A stretch of DNA of 64,000 nt, from positions 7,564,001 to 7,628,000 of the forward strand of contig NC_053200.1 of assembly GCF_905163445.1 (NCBI RefSeq), written 5' to 3'. The stretch comes from Pararge aegeria. Lineage: Eukaryota; Arthropoda; Insecta; Lepidoptera; Nymphalidae. Under the pieces are notes generated by a model. The model saw only the letters and a program-made list of their open reading frames with translations. It was not told the origin of the DNA and searched no databases. Shown here one piece after another: positions 27,901 through 42,900 of the stretch; position 1 is the first letter of the stretch, and each line of letters opens with the position of its first letter. A program made the translations under genes and the position numbers.

Positions 27901-30900
27901 TCCACAAAAATTTTACAGGCACAGTGTTCTTTCCATGGAATAAAAAGTATTGTGTCCGTCACAGACCGGATGAAATTTATGTATAGATAAAGCTGCCTTG
28001 TCCACCACTCTCCACAATTATCCAAACATTTTTCCTACAGAGAAAATCATCCATATCTTACTTACCCTGGCAGTTAGTACAGGATTGGTATTGCAAGGTG
28101 AATGTCCATAAGAGAAAACTTCCCATAGGGTGGTGGCGAATGCCCATATGTCACCAACGACCGATCTCCTAGCCAGACCCATGTCCGGGAAGAATTCCAC
28201 CGGCATCCAATGTACGCTGTAATAATAGTGCTTATTGTAATAATACACAATTAACGTAAGCTTAATCTAACAAAAGTCCCAATTTTACATTGGGTAATAA
28301 TGTTTTGCATAAAAACATCTCTCAACAAGTCATTTTTTTATGAATTGGCGTACTTCGAATAGAAAATCTTTATTGCAACACAACACAATAGGGAAACACA
28401 AGCAAAACATTAATAGTACTTAGTGCTATGGTGCAAAGGCGGCCTTATCACTAATAGTGATCTTTTAAATGCAACCTGTACGAAGCCGATAAAAAATTGG
28501 AAAGTGGGTGGTGCATAAAGGATGTTACAAAAAAATAAAATAAACGAACATGAACATACATACTAGATTCACATATTAACTACAAAAATACCGCTATAAA
28601 TAGCGAACTTATTAAGAATTGACGAATACTATCGCCTAGACCAGAAAAACACTTCTAAGGGCATGCAAAGAAACTGTCTTCCCCGTTCTGAATTATCTTT
28701 GGGAGGCTGGTGGACTTTGGCTTAAGTTACCACCCTACCGACGAAGACGTGCCGCTAAGCGATTTTGCGTTCCGGTACAACGCCGCATAGAGACCGCTTA
28801 GGGACGAGTATAGCCTATAGATTTAATATAACTGCCATACCTCCAACAAGTTAGCCTGTTACCATCGCAGCTGTAACATTACTTACCAGCTATTGAGATT
28901 GCAGTCTAAGAAATTAAAACACGTAAAAAAATGACATAAAATAGTTTCTATATATACTTACTCTAAAGGCGTATACTGTCTCAGGGTTGGTCCAGACAGC
29001 TTGACGATAATCCGATCTGCTTGATGAGACGACAGTAGTAGTCTCCTACAGCGGATGGTACCGTGGACTACGCCGGCTTCGGAAAGATCCCACAAAGCTC
29101 TAGCTAAGTTCGCCGCTACTTTTTTTAAATGTATAGGTTTTACAATTTCTTCGTTTTCCCTAGAAGAGTTATATTTTTCTATTTATATACTACAACAATA
29201 CACACATTGCCATCTAGCCCCAAAGTAACCGTAGCTTGTGTTATGGTTACTAAGATGACTGATAAAAACCCAGACACTGAAAAAGATTCATGTTCATCAC
29301 ACCAACATGTTCCAGTTGTGGGAATCGAACCCACAGACCTTTCTCAGAAAGCAGGGTCGCTTCCAACTGCGCCAGTCGGCCGTCAAATTGCTTACAAGTT
29401 GTTTATTTATTTTTTATTTAAACACCTTTATTCGTAATACCGGAAGCGGTGATAGCCCAGTGGGTAGGACTTCGACTTCGCTTTCAGGCGGCCGAGTTCG
29501 AATCCCCGTTTTAAATAATGGAAAAATCACTCGCTTCAACGGTGAAGGAAAACATCGTGAGGAAATCTGCATGCCTGAGAGTTCGCTTCTCACTTCTCAT
29601 TAACCATGTTACTAGAAAATTACAATATTAAGTGCCACATTAAAGAACCAACTAGGCGCAACACGTGTATAGACCATATTGCTAGTAATATGCAAGGAGT
29701 CTCATCAGCAATTTTTCAATCTGAGCTATCAGAACACAACACTTGCCAAACAATAAGTTTTAAAGTAAATAGCAAACCTGTATTTTTGACACATTACTTT
29801 ATGACGATAAGAGACTATAGTCAAGATAATATAAGAAAATTTAGGCAATGCATGCAAGCTCTATCCTGGAAACAGGTTATTGACGATGTAAGGGAGGAAT
29901 GTGATTTTAACGACATTTTTAATAATTTCTTGAATGAATTTACTTTATTTTATAGACTTTGCTTTCCTGAAATTTCAATTAAACGTATAAATCGCCCTAA
30001 ATTAACACATGGTCAACAAGTGGACTAAAGATATCGTCTAAGACTAAAAGAAAATTAAGATATAGGAGTTATAAGCAAAAAAAAGGAGACGATAAAAAAC
30101 ACTATTTAACTTTCAACAAAATATTTAGACATTGTATCAATCAAGCTCAAAAAACTTTACATAAATCATATATTGCGTCATCGTCGAATAGGTGTAAAGC
30201 CACTTGGGAGGTCATAAAAGGAAGGGAAAACAACTTTTACAATCAGCTAAAAGGACTAGATGAAATAGTACATCATAATGTCAGAATCCGAAATCCAATC
30301 GAAATTGCTCGTTCATTTTATAAGGTGTTTATTGACTCCACTAATAAATCAAAACTACTAACTGCTAATAGAATGACTTTAAATCGAAATCAGGTGAGTG
30401 AAACCATATTTCTAGAACCACTTAGTTTGTATGAAATAAAATCTATCGTACGATCGCTGAGAAATACAAATTCGGTTGGTATAGATGGTATAAATACTAA
30501 AGTTTTAAAGTCTGTAGTAGATGATATTTCGCCAATATTGTATATTTTAATCAATTTGTCTTTTACAAGTGGCACATTCCCTTCAAACTTCACCACGGCT
30601 ATAGTTAAACCCCTTCATAAAAGAGGTTGTTTTACGGAAATAAATAATTATCGTACAATTTCACTTGTTTCAGTTTTTTCTAAAATATTTGAACGAGCAA
30701 TGCACAAACGAATTAGTAGCTTCATGATGAAACATAGAGTTATAAGGAACGAACAAAATGGTTTCCAAAAAGAGAAATCCACCAACATGGCAGTTTTTAT
30801 GTTAATTAAGAACATAATTTCTCTTATCGATAAAGGAAATCCTGTTTGTACTATTTTTTGTGATATGTCGAAGGCTTATGATTATGTTTCACACGGCTTG

Positions 30901-33900
30901 CTATTGAAAAAATGCGAGTATTATGGCCTACGAGGGCCATGTATTTCATGGTTACAAATTTATTTAAAAGATAGAAAACAGCTTGTTGAAATATCAAGGC
31001 TAAATGAGAAACAGGTATTGACGAAGTTTTGCTCAGAGCTTGAAATAAATTCCTTTGGTGTACCGCAGGGTAGTGTTCTTGGGCCACTCCTATTTCTGAT
31101 ATACATCAACGATCTTCCTGATTGCACTAAACATAAATGTGTTATGTTTGCAGATGACGTGTCTGTTATAGTACCATGTAAACAAAAAACTGACAATTCA
31201 CCAGAAATAAGTAAAGTTCTAGATGACATACATGAATGGCTTCTATATAATAATCTAAATTTAAATTAAAAAAAAAACTAAATTTATGACATTTAGAAAG
31301 AGAAAAATGACTATAAACAATAATACTGTTACATGTGCTAATGAGAATATAGAACAAGCATCTATTATAACATTTTTGGGTATGCAATTAGACGATTTTT
31401 GTACTTGGAGAGCTAATATTGAAACTATATGCACTAAAACCAATAAGTTTGTATTTGCTCTTAGAAGAATTTCAAAAATTGCTAATCAAAGTACAGCATT
31501 ACTGGCATATCATGGGTACGTTGCATCCAGTATGCGGTACGGGATTATGCTTTGGGGAAATGCTTCCGAGGTCAATAGAATATTTTTAATACAAAAGAAG
31601 TGTATTCGGGCCATATGCAACAAAGGTCCTATGCAATCATGCAAGCCGCTCTTTAAATCTCTCAAATTACTAACGCTGCCAGGTATCTACATTTTAGAAT
31701 CAGCATGCTTCGTAAAAAGGTACAGAAGTGATTTTTTTGAAATATGCGGAAATATTGTACCTTTCAATACCCGTTACCGAAATAAAATATTCTACCCGCG
31801 ATGTAACACAGCACTCGGTTCTAAAAGTTGTTATCATAATATGATTTTGATTTACAACAAATTGCCTAAAGCTATTAAAGATTTGCCATTTTTGAAATTC
31901 AAGGCAAAATTACGTGACTGGTTGGTTGATAAATGCTATTACTCGGTAAAAGAGTTCTTGGATAATAAAATATAATTATTAGTTTAGTTATTTTTTACTG
32001 GACATTCCATGTTTATTGTTCCATACAGTAAAATTAATGAAATTTTATTATATTCAGCCGATTATTTTGATTTTATTTATTTTGATGGTCTATTAATTAT
32101 TACATAAATGAATTTGTTTAAATTAAGATTTGCATGTCATATATTATGACTAAACATGTATACCTACAATGTTTTATGCAAATAAAAGGATTTTTGATTT
32201 GTGAGAGAAGTCCCGTACCCTGTAGTGGAACTGGGTTGATATGATGATGATAATTCGTAATATATGGATACTCTTAAAATATTACAGGCAAAAGGCGACC
32301 TTATTACTTTAAGGTCTGCTGACACGCCAAGCAACAGGTAAAGCTATAACAAATACTATATTTAATTAAAAAAATGAATACCTGAGATATACATCAAAGG
32401 GTCCATACGGCAGAAACTCGAGCACCATAGCAGTTGGCGAACTAAGAGTAACGCCATACAGTCTCACTATCGAACTGGATTGAACGCACGCCCATTTGCT
32501 TGCTAATTCGATGAAATCCTAAAAAAAAAAAAACAATATTTATTAAATGTATCATAATATTTATCATTATTTTCACTGTGTGGTGACGGCAGGTCAGAAT
32601 ACAGTTGTCACCACCCCTGCTCGCGGGTTTCGTACGAGGCGACTAAGGATATGTAACAGGCAGCAGCGTTCTTAATATACTACCACTATATATATGTGAT
32701 GTGATTACCAAACGCCCAGCGTGGTCAAACCGTCTCGCTGGGCGATGCCTTTAGCCCAGCAGTGGACTGGTTTGGGCTATTGATGATGATGTCCAGCATC
32801 GATGATAATTAATCTACTTACTTTTAAATAGTCGTTAGCTCGCTCCCTCTGTAGAGTCTTAAATGCGACTAACAACTTTTTAGTCTCATCAAGCCTCCAC
32901 AGCGCTTTGTACGTAGCCGTTATATTCTCGGACCCGACCTTTTCTGAACCTAAAAAAAGTTTACCAAAATTTATAACATATAAGATTAAAGATTTCTAAA
33001 TTGATTTTAAAATAAGTACAAAAATATATTTTTTTATGGAAATAATAAAAATATCGATTTTTTATTAATAGAAGCACGATAATGGCAACTTTCCACAGTG
33101 GCTGTCTAAATTCGGTGTCAATTGAGTTACAGAATAGCTCTGGTGTTAAACCTGGACAAAAGATTAGTCAAAAAGAAGCGGGAATATAAAAAAGAAACCA
33201 TTTTTTACAGACACAAAACTACACAGATCGTCTAGAATCTCTCATCGACTTTCTTTCGTCATCATAAATGGTAATCAAATCAAATATATCGTAACAACCC
33301 ATTTAAAAAATAAAAATATAAAATAGCAGTGCACCTGTATACAGCAGTATATCCTTATTCGGAAGACATCTAGGACTCTTGTTGTCCTTTAGTATCTCAT
33401 GCAACTCTGCCTGATCTATCCGAACACCTTTCTTAACCGGCTCGCCGCATAATAAAAGTTGTGATTTATCTACAATAACGAGTATTAGTTTGAATATTGT
33501 CCTATGAAGGTCGGCTTACAATCTACCCGCTGTTTTGTTTTTATTGCAGCCTATTAAAATAATAGTCTATTTTTAGCAAATTTGTCTAAATCTGGGCTTC
33601 CCAACCTAGGTGCCGCGTCGCACTAGAGCGCCGTAGAAAGTACAGAGGTGCACCATTCACCAAGAAAAATATTTTCTTGACAGATTTTGTGAAACAGTGG
33701 CACAGCTTATACCAAACTTTGCAAAATTGTGTGGATATAACCCAGCTCAGACATCCCACTGTTGGAATAGTTTTATTTTTCCCATAATTCGTTGTTTACC
33801 AAAAAAATTATTATTATTATTATGGTTTTTTTAGGTGCATACTGAGAATGTTTTATTTTTTGCTGCCTAACTCACAAGTAGGTATGTATTTTAACTCGCT

Positions 33901-36900
33901 AAGTCCCGGCGCGTATTTCTTAACTTGTTAGTGAGCTGCTGGCTCAATAAGGTTAGGAACCCCTGGTCTAAAGCATTAGGTTTCAGAGATTAAAGCTTCA
34001 GAGATATTTTTTCTGGCGGACAGTAGTAAATAAAGTAAAATGAAACGAGCAAATTGGTTCTGAAATATATAATATCTTTATAAATTAAAGCTTATGTGTT
34101 ATTTTGTCATAGAAGTTTCTGTAAGCTTTTATCAAAATCCGTTCAGACAAGTAGTTTTTGCGTGAATGAGTAAAAAACCATACTAACTCCAAACTTTCAT
34201 TCGCATATATAATATTAGCAAGATTACTTGATACATCTTTGTAACTTTAACACGTTCCAATTAGCTTGGTATTTATTATTTTATTTTATTATAAATCATA
34301 GCTTCTAATGAAGAAGAATGATTGCCAAAAAGTGCTAAATTTAATGAAAACGGTTGACGATACTGTCTCAACACAGTATATACGTTTTTTACACAACGAA
34401 ACGATAGCGCGACCCAACGAACTTGTGCTGCCATCTATCGCCGCTTTAATCAACTGAGATCCACAAAAGTTTGAACTTAAATGTGTATGCTCAGTGTAAT
34501 TGCTCAGTTGCTCTTTTGCAACATCATTTATAGTTTAACAATCATTTTTCTATGCTGCGAGAGATAAAAGCGGAGCTGTCAGCGTCCAAGCAAATTTTTT
34601 ACTAAGAATTTCACCAATCACAGTTCAGTTTCAGTTATCACGATTAAGTAAAAATGAAAAATTTATTAAACATTGTTTAAGCTAAGGTAAAGGTGCATCA
34701 AATATCACCCTCGATATCATTTGTGGTTTCTATTAAATTTACTTACCATATTCTGAAGGGGGTATACATTCGTTAAGAAATATTCTACCCTCAGGATTCT
34801 GATGACAGCCGACTAGCCTGTCGATGCTGAAGTATTCCTCTTTGTTGAATATGTAACAATGACCTTTGAACTCAAGTCTGTATGTTTCTGTGGTACTGTA
34901 AAAGAAAACATTTTATTATTTTATAAAAACGTAAAAATCTACTATTTTCAGAAATATTCTTATATCGAAATAATTTATAGATTAAAGTAAAAAGTCTATA
35001 GTTTCATGCCAATAAATTTAGGATACATATAATTGTAATTAAGACTTTTTTTAATACAGTCACTAAAAAAATCCAAAAAAACACTTATTTAATATTTTTA
35101 TTTATTCCAAAACAAGTTATCCATTGACTGCAATCTCACCTGGCGTGATGTTGTAGTCTAAGATTGTAGCGGGCTAATCTGTTAGCAGTATAGCAGTTAT
35201 ATTAAACCCATACCCCTTAGCGTTTCGATACGGCATCGTACCGGAACCCCAAAAGCGCTTAGCGACTAACCACGGCCAAAGCCTCCCCAGCCGTCCACCA
35301 GACGACTATGTTAACCAAACTTTAACTTTAAAGTTATTTGTGTGCTAGAGAAAAGTACACAGACGCCAATAATGTTAAAATTTGATTAATACAATCATCT
35401 CATGTCGTTGGGAGTTTGTTAAGAGATAATATTTTCTGTCCAGCTTATACAACGTGTAACAGAATTACGAAATAATATGGAACGATGATAAGTATATTTC
35501 ATACGGAATCCAAAAAAAAATACATACATATAAATACGGACACATGTATATACATATGTATAAATACATTTTCCTGTAGAAATATGAAATCAAAATAAGC
35601 ATATTTATTTTTCCATACAAACGAATTCAAAACATTCTAAGTGCTTACTTATGACCACCCTATTGTAGATAAGAGTCCGACACGCGCATAGTACCTTTGC
35701 TACGCGACGGGTACCTAATAAAGTGACAGGAGTCACATGATTTTAATTTTGCATGTGATGTTATGGCTGTATCGGATTTCTTTCACTAAAAACTATGGTT
35801 TACTTAAAAACTTTTAGGTTTTCGTTTTCTCAGATAAGTCCCAGAGACAGTACATTATTTACCTCTAAGACCTGTGAATTATTATTTCGGTGTTCATTTA
35901 CACGTTGTATAATATCAGTATATCACTCATGAAAGAAGAACAAAAAGGTAATTGGGTTTACTCACCTGTTTTTTGAGCAAACATCTAAATAATAAACGTT
36001 GTAGTCATCTTGGCACTGCCTCAGAACGTAACATCCGTATTTTTTGGCGCGTTTCTCTTCCAGTTTTCGATAGGAAAACGCACCGCTAAAACAACAACTT
36101 CATGAAGTCAAAACGTTAAAGTTCACAATATCTTAATCTTTTTTTATCCTGGTATTTATTAACTACTGCCGAAGTCGAACCGGAAATTCCCTCAGATTTT
36201 TCATTTACTCAGCATTTTGTGTTGTTTATTATATCACTTGAAAATTCGTTTCGGTCCGTACGTACGTTTCGTTTCGCACGTAGAGGTATAATAAGGATTG
36301 AATTAGCATAGGGATTGAAGAAATTATAAACTACACCATACAGATTCTCCTGCTTTTCGCGGAGTATAGCAAATTAAGCTAATTTTCATAATATATCATG
36401 GGTTTCCGCAAATTACCGCCTACTTCTATCCAATACAACACGTCAACTTAATAGTTTGGTATTTTTTTACGAACAGCCGTCTTCCTGTCCTTAATCTTAG
36501 GAAATATTTTGTTTTGGTAGTATAACCCTCCACCAGTTCAAGATGTAATAACCTTTTACGTTCAAACGTGGTTAATCATGGTGCAGATACTTTTGCCCAC
36601 CATTCTCAAATCTAAACAAATTTGACAGGTCTCGAAGCAGTGTTTTCTCTTCTACTTGTCATATCAAGCATTACCGGCCCACCACAGGGCACGTGTCTCC
36701 TCCAACAATGAGAAGGGTTCACACGCATTAGTGAACATTATGGAGACCTCTCGGGCATGCAGGTTTCCTCAAAGAGTTTTTTCACCGTTAAAGCAAGCAA
36801 CATTGAGCTGGAGAAGGATTGCACTATTTTCAGAGATGACAATTTTGAACATATGTACAATATAATTGATCACACTTGTTCAGTGATATACTATAATCCA

Positions 36901-39900
36901 CCTTGATATTTTTATCTCTTGAACTCAACTGAAAACTTAAGTTAATGAATATTCAAAAACATACCCAACAGGGCCGTGGCATTTTATCCTTTGCAACTCT
37001 TTTAGCGATGGTGTCTCATCATCTTTGGAGAGATTAAACGTCCATTTTACCATTAACCTGAAAAAATAATTATAACCAAATATTATATCCAATCCTAAAT
37101 CTAAGCACAGACTTGGTCTGTTATATAGGTGAGTGGGTTAGAGCTTTGGCACACCACGCTGCTTCGATACGGGTTGGCGGGTTTTAATAGCTAGTATCAA
37201 CCAACAGCTTAATATAATCCTAGGCAAGGAGGTTTATGTAACGTTATTTCCAAACTCCAGTCTGGTATGTAGGCCATGGTTTAGGTGCGATAAATTTAAT
37301 GAATAGGTGTTTAAAAGAACTGTTGTCGTAGCGATGAGCCTGATCTCCTAAGGTCATCCTCCGAAGACAGCTCTTAGGGACTCCTGATAGGGAGAGCTGC
37401 AGCTCAGGCCGATATTACCAATAAAAATTTTACGAGATCAACGTTTCAAATCCAAAAAATGAGCCAATTCAGTTATTTTTGGAATTAAAAATAAAATAAA
37501 ATAAATAAATAAATATACTACGACAATACACACACCGCCCTCTTGTTCCAAAGTAAGCGTAGCTTGTGTTATGGGTACTAAGACGACTGATGAATTTTTT
37601 TTTTATATGAATAATATACATAAATACATAGAATATACATATAAACAACCAGACACTGACAAACATTCATGCTCATCACACAAACATTTTCCAGTTGTGG
37701 GAATCGAACCCACGGCTCTGGACTCAGAAAGCAGGGTTGCTGCAAACTGCGCCAATTGGCCGTCAAAAATTAAACTTTAAGAAAGGTTTTCTGATGATGA
37801 GGTTTCATCTAGGTTTTTCTAACTTCATTTTATGTTTTTATATTCATATAGTTCTTTGAATCAATTAATATGGCGTTAAAATAAAATGCTAAGTCACCTT
37901 AAAGGGTCCGATTTTCTAAAGTAATTCGCTTTTCAAAAATACAAGCTTTAGCGACATGTCACTAGACTTTAGATTTTACGAAAAAAAATGTATGTTCTAG
38001 AGGTAGAAAGCGGTATAAACTTTCATTTAGAATTCTTTACAGAATTCTTAATTTTTTACAGAATGTTAAAACACAACAATTTATAGGAAAACGGGAAAAA
38101 CATCCAGGTCCTCGTGATCCGTGGTCGAATTTGCTAACCAGTAGACCAATAAGGCAGTTCAAGTGAATACAAGTATAACATAAAAAAGTATGAAATATCA
38201 CTTACCTATAATATCCATCACACAAAGATATAAAAGAAGAGAGTTGTTCCTCAGATTTAAATGTAAAAAACAATGGCGTGCCACGTCTAGATACCTCTAA
38301 ACAGTTATCTGCATTTCTAGTCAGGTATATTAACTCTTCTATTGCACATACGTGAAACCACTGGAAAGACAGACAGTATTTAAAACTACAAAATCTGTTT
38401 TATAACCTGATGCAAATTAAAAAAATTAATAATATGTTGTTCGTGGTGTGTCGATGTAGTTCTCAAACGGAGAGATTGATTCCAATGCGGATTTTCAGAT
38501 TCCGGTCGTACACACGACCTTTATAGCGATGTTTGTAAACCAGTAAAAATTTCGAACCGGTTACAGTTAACCAGGTCTTGGGTTAAAAATTTTGGTTTAA
38601 TTTTTTTACCGGTTAAATAGAATTCGATTTAGCCCAATGCAGAGATACGAACCAATTTACATAGGTTAGTTTTTAATCGCAGCACAAACAGGGTAACTTT
38701 GGTTTTTGAACTTAAAAAACCTTAAAAAATGTTCAATTGCAAAACAATTTTTTAAACAAATTTTTTTAGTAAATCAAATCGGTTTCGAGCCATGCTTTAT
38801 AATCTTGTCAGATCTGTCTGTTTGCCTCACTTTGCCTGAAACTCAAAAACTATATACCGTAACTAAGCCTAAATATAACATCGTATATACTCGTACCTTA
38901 ACAATAACTATTCTAATACTAAAAAACTGCATACAACAAATATCGGCATGACAAAAATCGACATGAAAAGTGAGATAAAGGAGAAAGTATAACGATCAAA
39001 AGACGAAATATATAATACGATAAAAGTCGTTAGTTCTCTGAACTTTATGCATGCATATATGCACTGCCAACCTTAGAGATTTTTATGACAAATGACAAAG
39101 ATTTTCTCAATTTTATACTGTCTGCCAAGTACATACCATTTTACCCTGTTCACACCAACTAAAAATCCTAAATACAAATTTTATGTGGACAATATTCACC
39201 TCTCTTTTAACAGTATTGTAGAGTCGTATCCCTGGCTGGTGAGGATGGAATGGCGCCACAATAACCTTCACGGGAACTACGTCACTGCCGTTTTGCCAAA
39301 TAATATTATCAAATTCTTCGGCCAAGTAGTTAGGTGCTAAGCCGTATAATTGTTGCAGGTACAGATTTTTTATGTAACTGGAATAAAGAAGTGCGTATTT
39401 GTTATTAGTTAGCAAATGTTATTATCACCTACGTGGGTAGGACTTCGACTTCACTTTTGGGGGGCCGAGGTCGAATCCCAAAACGCACCTCAAACTTTTT
39501 GTGCAAAAGTTTTGCGCGTTTTAACCAATTAAAATGTCGCTTGCTTCAACGGTGAAGGAAAACATCGTAAGGAAACCTGCACACCTGTCAGTTCTCCATA
39601 ATGATTCTCCAAAGGTGTGTGGAGTGCACCACTCCGCACTGGGCCAGCGTGGTGGACTACGGCCTTAACTTCTTCTCAATGTGAGAGAAAACCCGTGCCC
39701 TGTAGTGGCCCGGTAATGGGTTGACATGATAATGATGATGCTAATGATGATATCTTAGCTGGAAAACGTAATCCCACTTCTGATATCTAAAACAGTATAA
39801 CAATTCTCCATTTTGTTTAGGATACGTGAACATTAATCGTGAATCGATTCGATTTCAATTGGATCTTCGTGGCATCGGCTCCACGCATCAAAATTAGCTA

Positions 39901-42900
39901 TAGTATTCGGCCAGAAGATTTATAAAATTCGTCGTACGCACCGGTTAACCAATGCCCGAAGAAGGCAACCCCTTTCAATAAATCTGAACTTACTTGACGT
40001 TGTGCCCAACAGAGCACAGCTGGGGTAAATAGTGGTGAGCATGTTTCTTAGGTATGGGCCCATGACGCTTGATTATGACCTTTGGAATATACTTTTTGTA
40101 GTTTCGAACTACGTCATTCATCGGTAATTTATCTTCTGTTATCGCTCTTGTCCTGCAACAAACAAATATAAATACACTAGCTGTTGCCTCCGACTTAATT
40201 TTTGCCTCCGCGTTTATTTTTGCTTTTAAAGGATCTCGTAGGAACAGTATATTGTCTTATGACAGACGTGAGGCATTTAGGTGTACAAGTACTACTGATA
40301 TTTTGTAGTTGTATATTCTTTTAAAAAAAAATCGGATGTAGTTTTTAAAAATATTTTAAATTTACTTAATATATAGAATGAGATATTAAAAAAAAAAAAT
40401 GGCAACTTTGAATATTGGACAGAAGCAGGCGTTACTTAGCGGAAGTCCATAATATATATAATGAAAATCTTAACAATTATTCATTGTAAAGTCAACATCT
40501 CCTGAGGATGCTCCGGTTTCAGAGCGAAACGTGCGTAGAGGGTACATTGCCGAGGATCTGTTACGTCTTCTCCTGTCTTTTTTTAGGAGGGTAAAAATAG
40601 CCACAGTTAAAGTCTCCCACCATTTTGGACCAGAGAAAATTCAGCAATTATTAAATTTGTACTTTTATTTTATATGATTAAAACTCTTTATTTAAAAAGA
40701 CTTGTTAAACATAATGTTGAATGAGGATTCTATCTAGTAAATAATGGATTTTTAAAGAAAAAAGGAAGTTTAGGAGTGTGTAAGGACTTGATAAATTTTA
40801 TATTAAAAATGCAGTTTGCATTTTCATTCAATAACCATATTTTACTTTTTTTATATAAACTTAATAACTATGGGAAAGAATTTGAACAATAGATCCATGT
40901 AAAAGTGTCCAAATGACATATTGTTTTTGCTTTAGAGACAACTATCACAGAGCACCCATTGTCTCTGACAGACAGGTGGTTAATTATATTTTATGGACAA
41001 TTGTTTACTCGCACATGCTCAATAATTTGTGATGAGTAGAACCAACTATGATAAATGTAACAAAATTAATTCATTTTTTGTTCAGCGAACAAATAAATTT
41101 AATATAAGAATTCACCTCAACATTCATCCATTAACACCAATTTTCTGTTATAACATGAATAAATTGTGAATATAAATTATGAATGGAAATTAATTACCAT
41201 CTATCAGAACTTTTATTGAACTTTTGACTCTTCAATTGATAAAATATGGAATGAATCATGCCAATAGTTGATAGGAAGTATTATTTAACATATAATTTAT
41301 ATAGAATTGTTGCATTACTTGTAATAACTTCTGCCGGCAACTTTGTCTACATAGAATTTGTATCCAAAGAGGAATAGAAAATGGGAGTGTAGTAAAATAA
41401 TCATTGTACCAATATATTATAATCCATAAACAAATTTTGAAGCCTAATTTCTTTTACATTATTACTATTACTTATAATAGGACAAGGAACGTTTTCTGAT
41501 GTAGTACTTATACATTTTCATATTTTCTGGATGTAGCAAGCAATCTGTGAACGGAGATAGCAACATGGTAAACACTTTGGGACTCCCTTTTGGCAGGATT
41601 GCAGCAATTTAATAACAATTTCTTTAACAGTGAAGGATAACATTATAAAGAAAAAAAGTTCTCCATAATGTTATCGAAGGTTTGTGTGGTGGACTACTGC
41701 CCTTATTTTTTTAAGAGGAGCCCAGTGCCTTGTACCAAGCTGGCAGATTGATAATAATGAATTTGTAGTATATGAACAAAATTATCATTGTATACTTACA
41801 TATCTGCAATACCAAGGCCAAGCAGTTCATGTTTGTGTTCAGGATACTTAATTTCTGGTATTTTATTCTCATTCACATCATTCCTTGCTTGTTGGAAATA
41901 ATAGTCATATGTGTTTTCATCCAATGTTAGTAAAACGCCAAATCTAGGTACCTGTGAATGTACAACAAATTATGCAGTTTAATGTATCATCAAAAGAGCC
42001 ATCTATTAAATAACTAAGCTTTCATACTAATCATGACAATGAACTTTCCAAATTTAGGCACATGCTTATCATGTGTGAGGCACATTGCTGGCTTGAAAAA
42101 CCTTATTGAATTTCATCAAACTTAGGTAATAAAGTAGTCACTCTCTTTGATCCATGGCTCAATTGCATGAAAGAAGGACAATTATACTCTGATATTGGTT
42201 GCCTGGTAGAGATGCTCATAAGCGATAAGGCTGCCAATAGCACCCAGTGGCATACATAGAGGGTATGCACAGGGTATGCAGATGATATAAAATGATGAAA
42301 ATCTCCAGTACGAGTTATAAATACTTAAGGGTAGGCTTTTTATAACTCTTACAATGCCTATCCTTAAGTTTTTTATCAATCATACTGGAGATATTCTTCA
42401 TTTTATATCATCTGCATACCCTGTGCATACTCTCTATGCACACCACTGATAATATCTCTCTTTTTATTCTCAAATTATGTTTGTTGTTCATTTAATTTTG
42501 TTTTAAGGATCTTTTTGCTTATTCTCTATATAAAAGTAGGTATTTAAGCCTACAGTTGTATGTTCAAACATAGCAGTATAACTTCATAGCTTTTTATTAA
42601 AAATAAAAAGCTATGAAGTTATACTCTGTGTGATAACTTATTAAAAAAAATATAAAGCACACCTAAGTTTCTTGTGTGTTTATATGGGCTTTATTCACCA
42701 ATGTGCATTTAGGATCCTTGCGGGTTTAATTTTGAGTTAACCAATGGAGCTAAATTTATAATAATTGAAACAATTTGTCATGAATTGTGTCTGATAAGCC
42801 TACATGTTTTAAGAATTTCAGAATATAAATACACATTATTTATCTTACATGACTTAATTACGGCATATAGTTTTTGTATATGTTTTATCTTTTAAATTGA

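Noticed and set aside
39113..39415. Separate 100-codon gene on the minus strand
   Set aside because: Its central part, 39377-39200, is hop exon 4 with proper splice sites and phase; the rest is intron.
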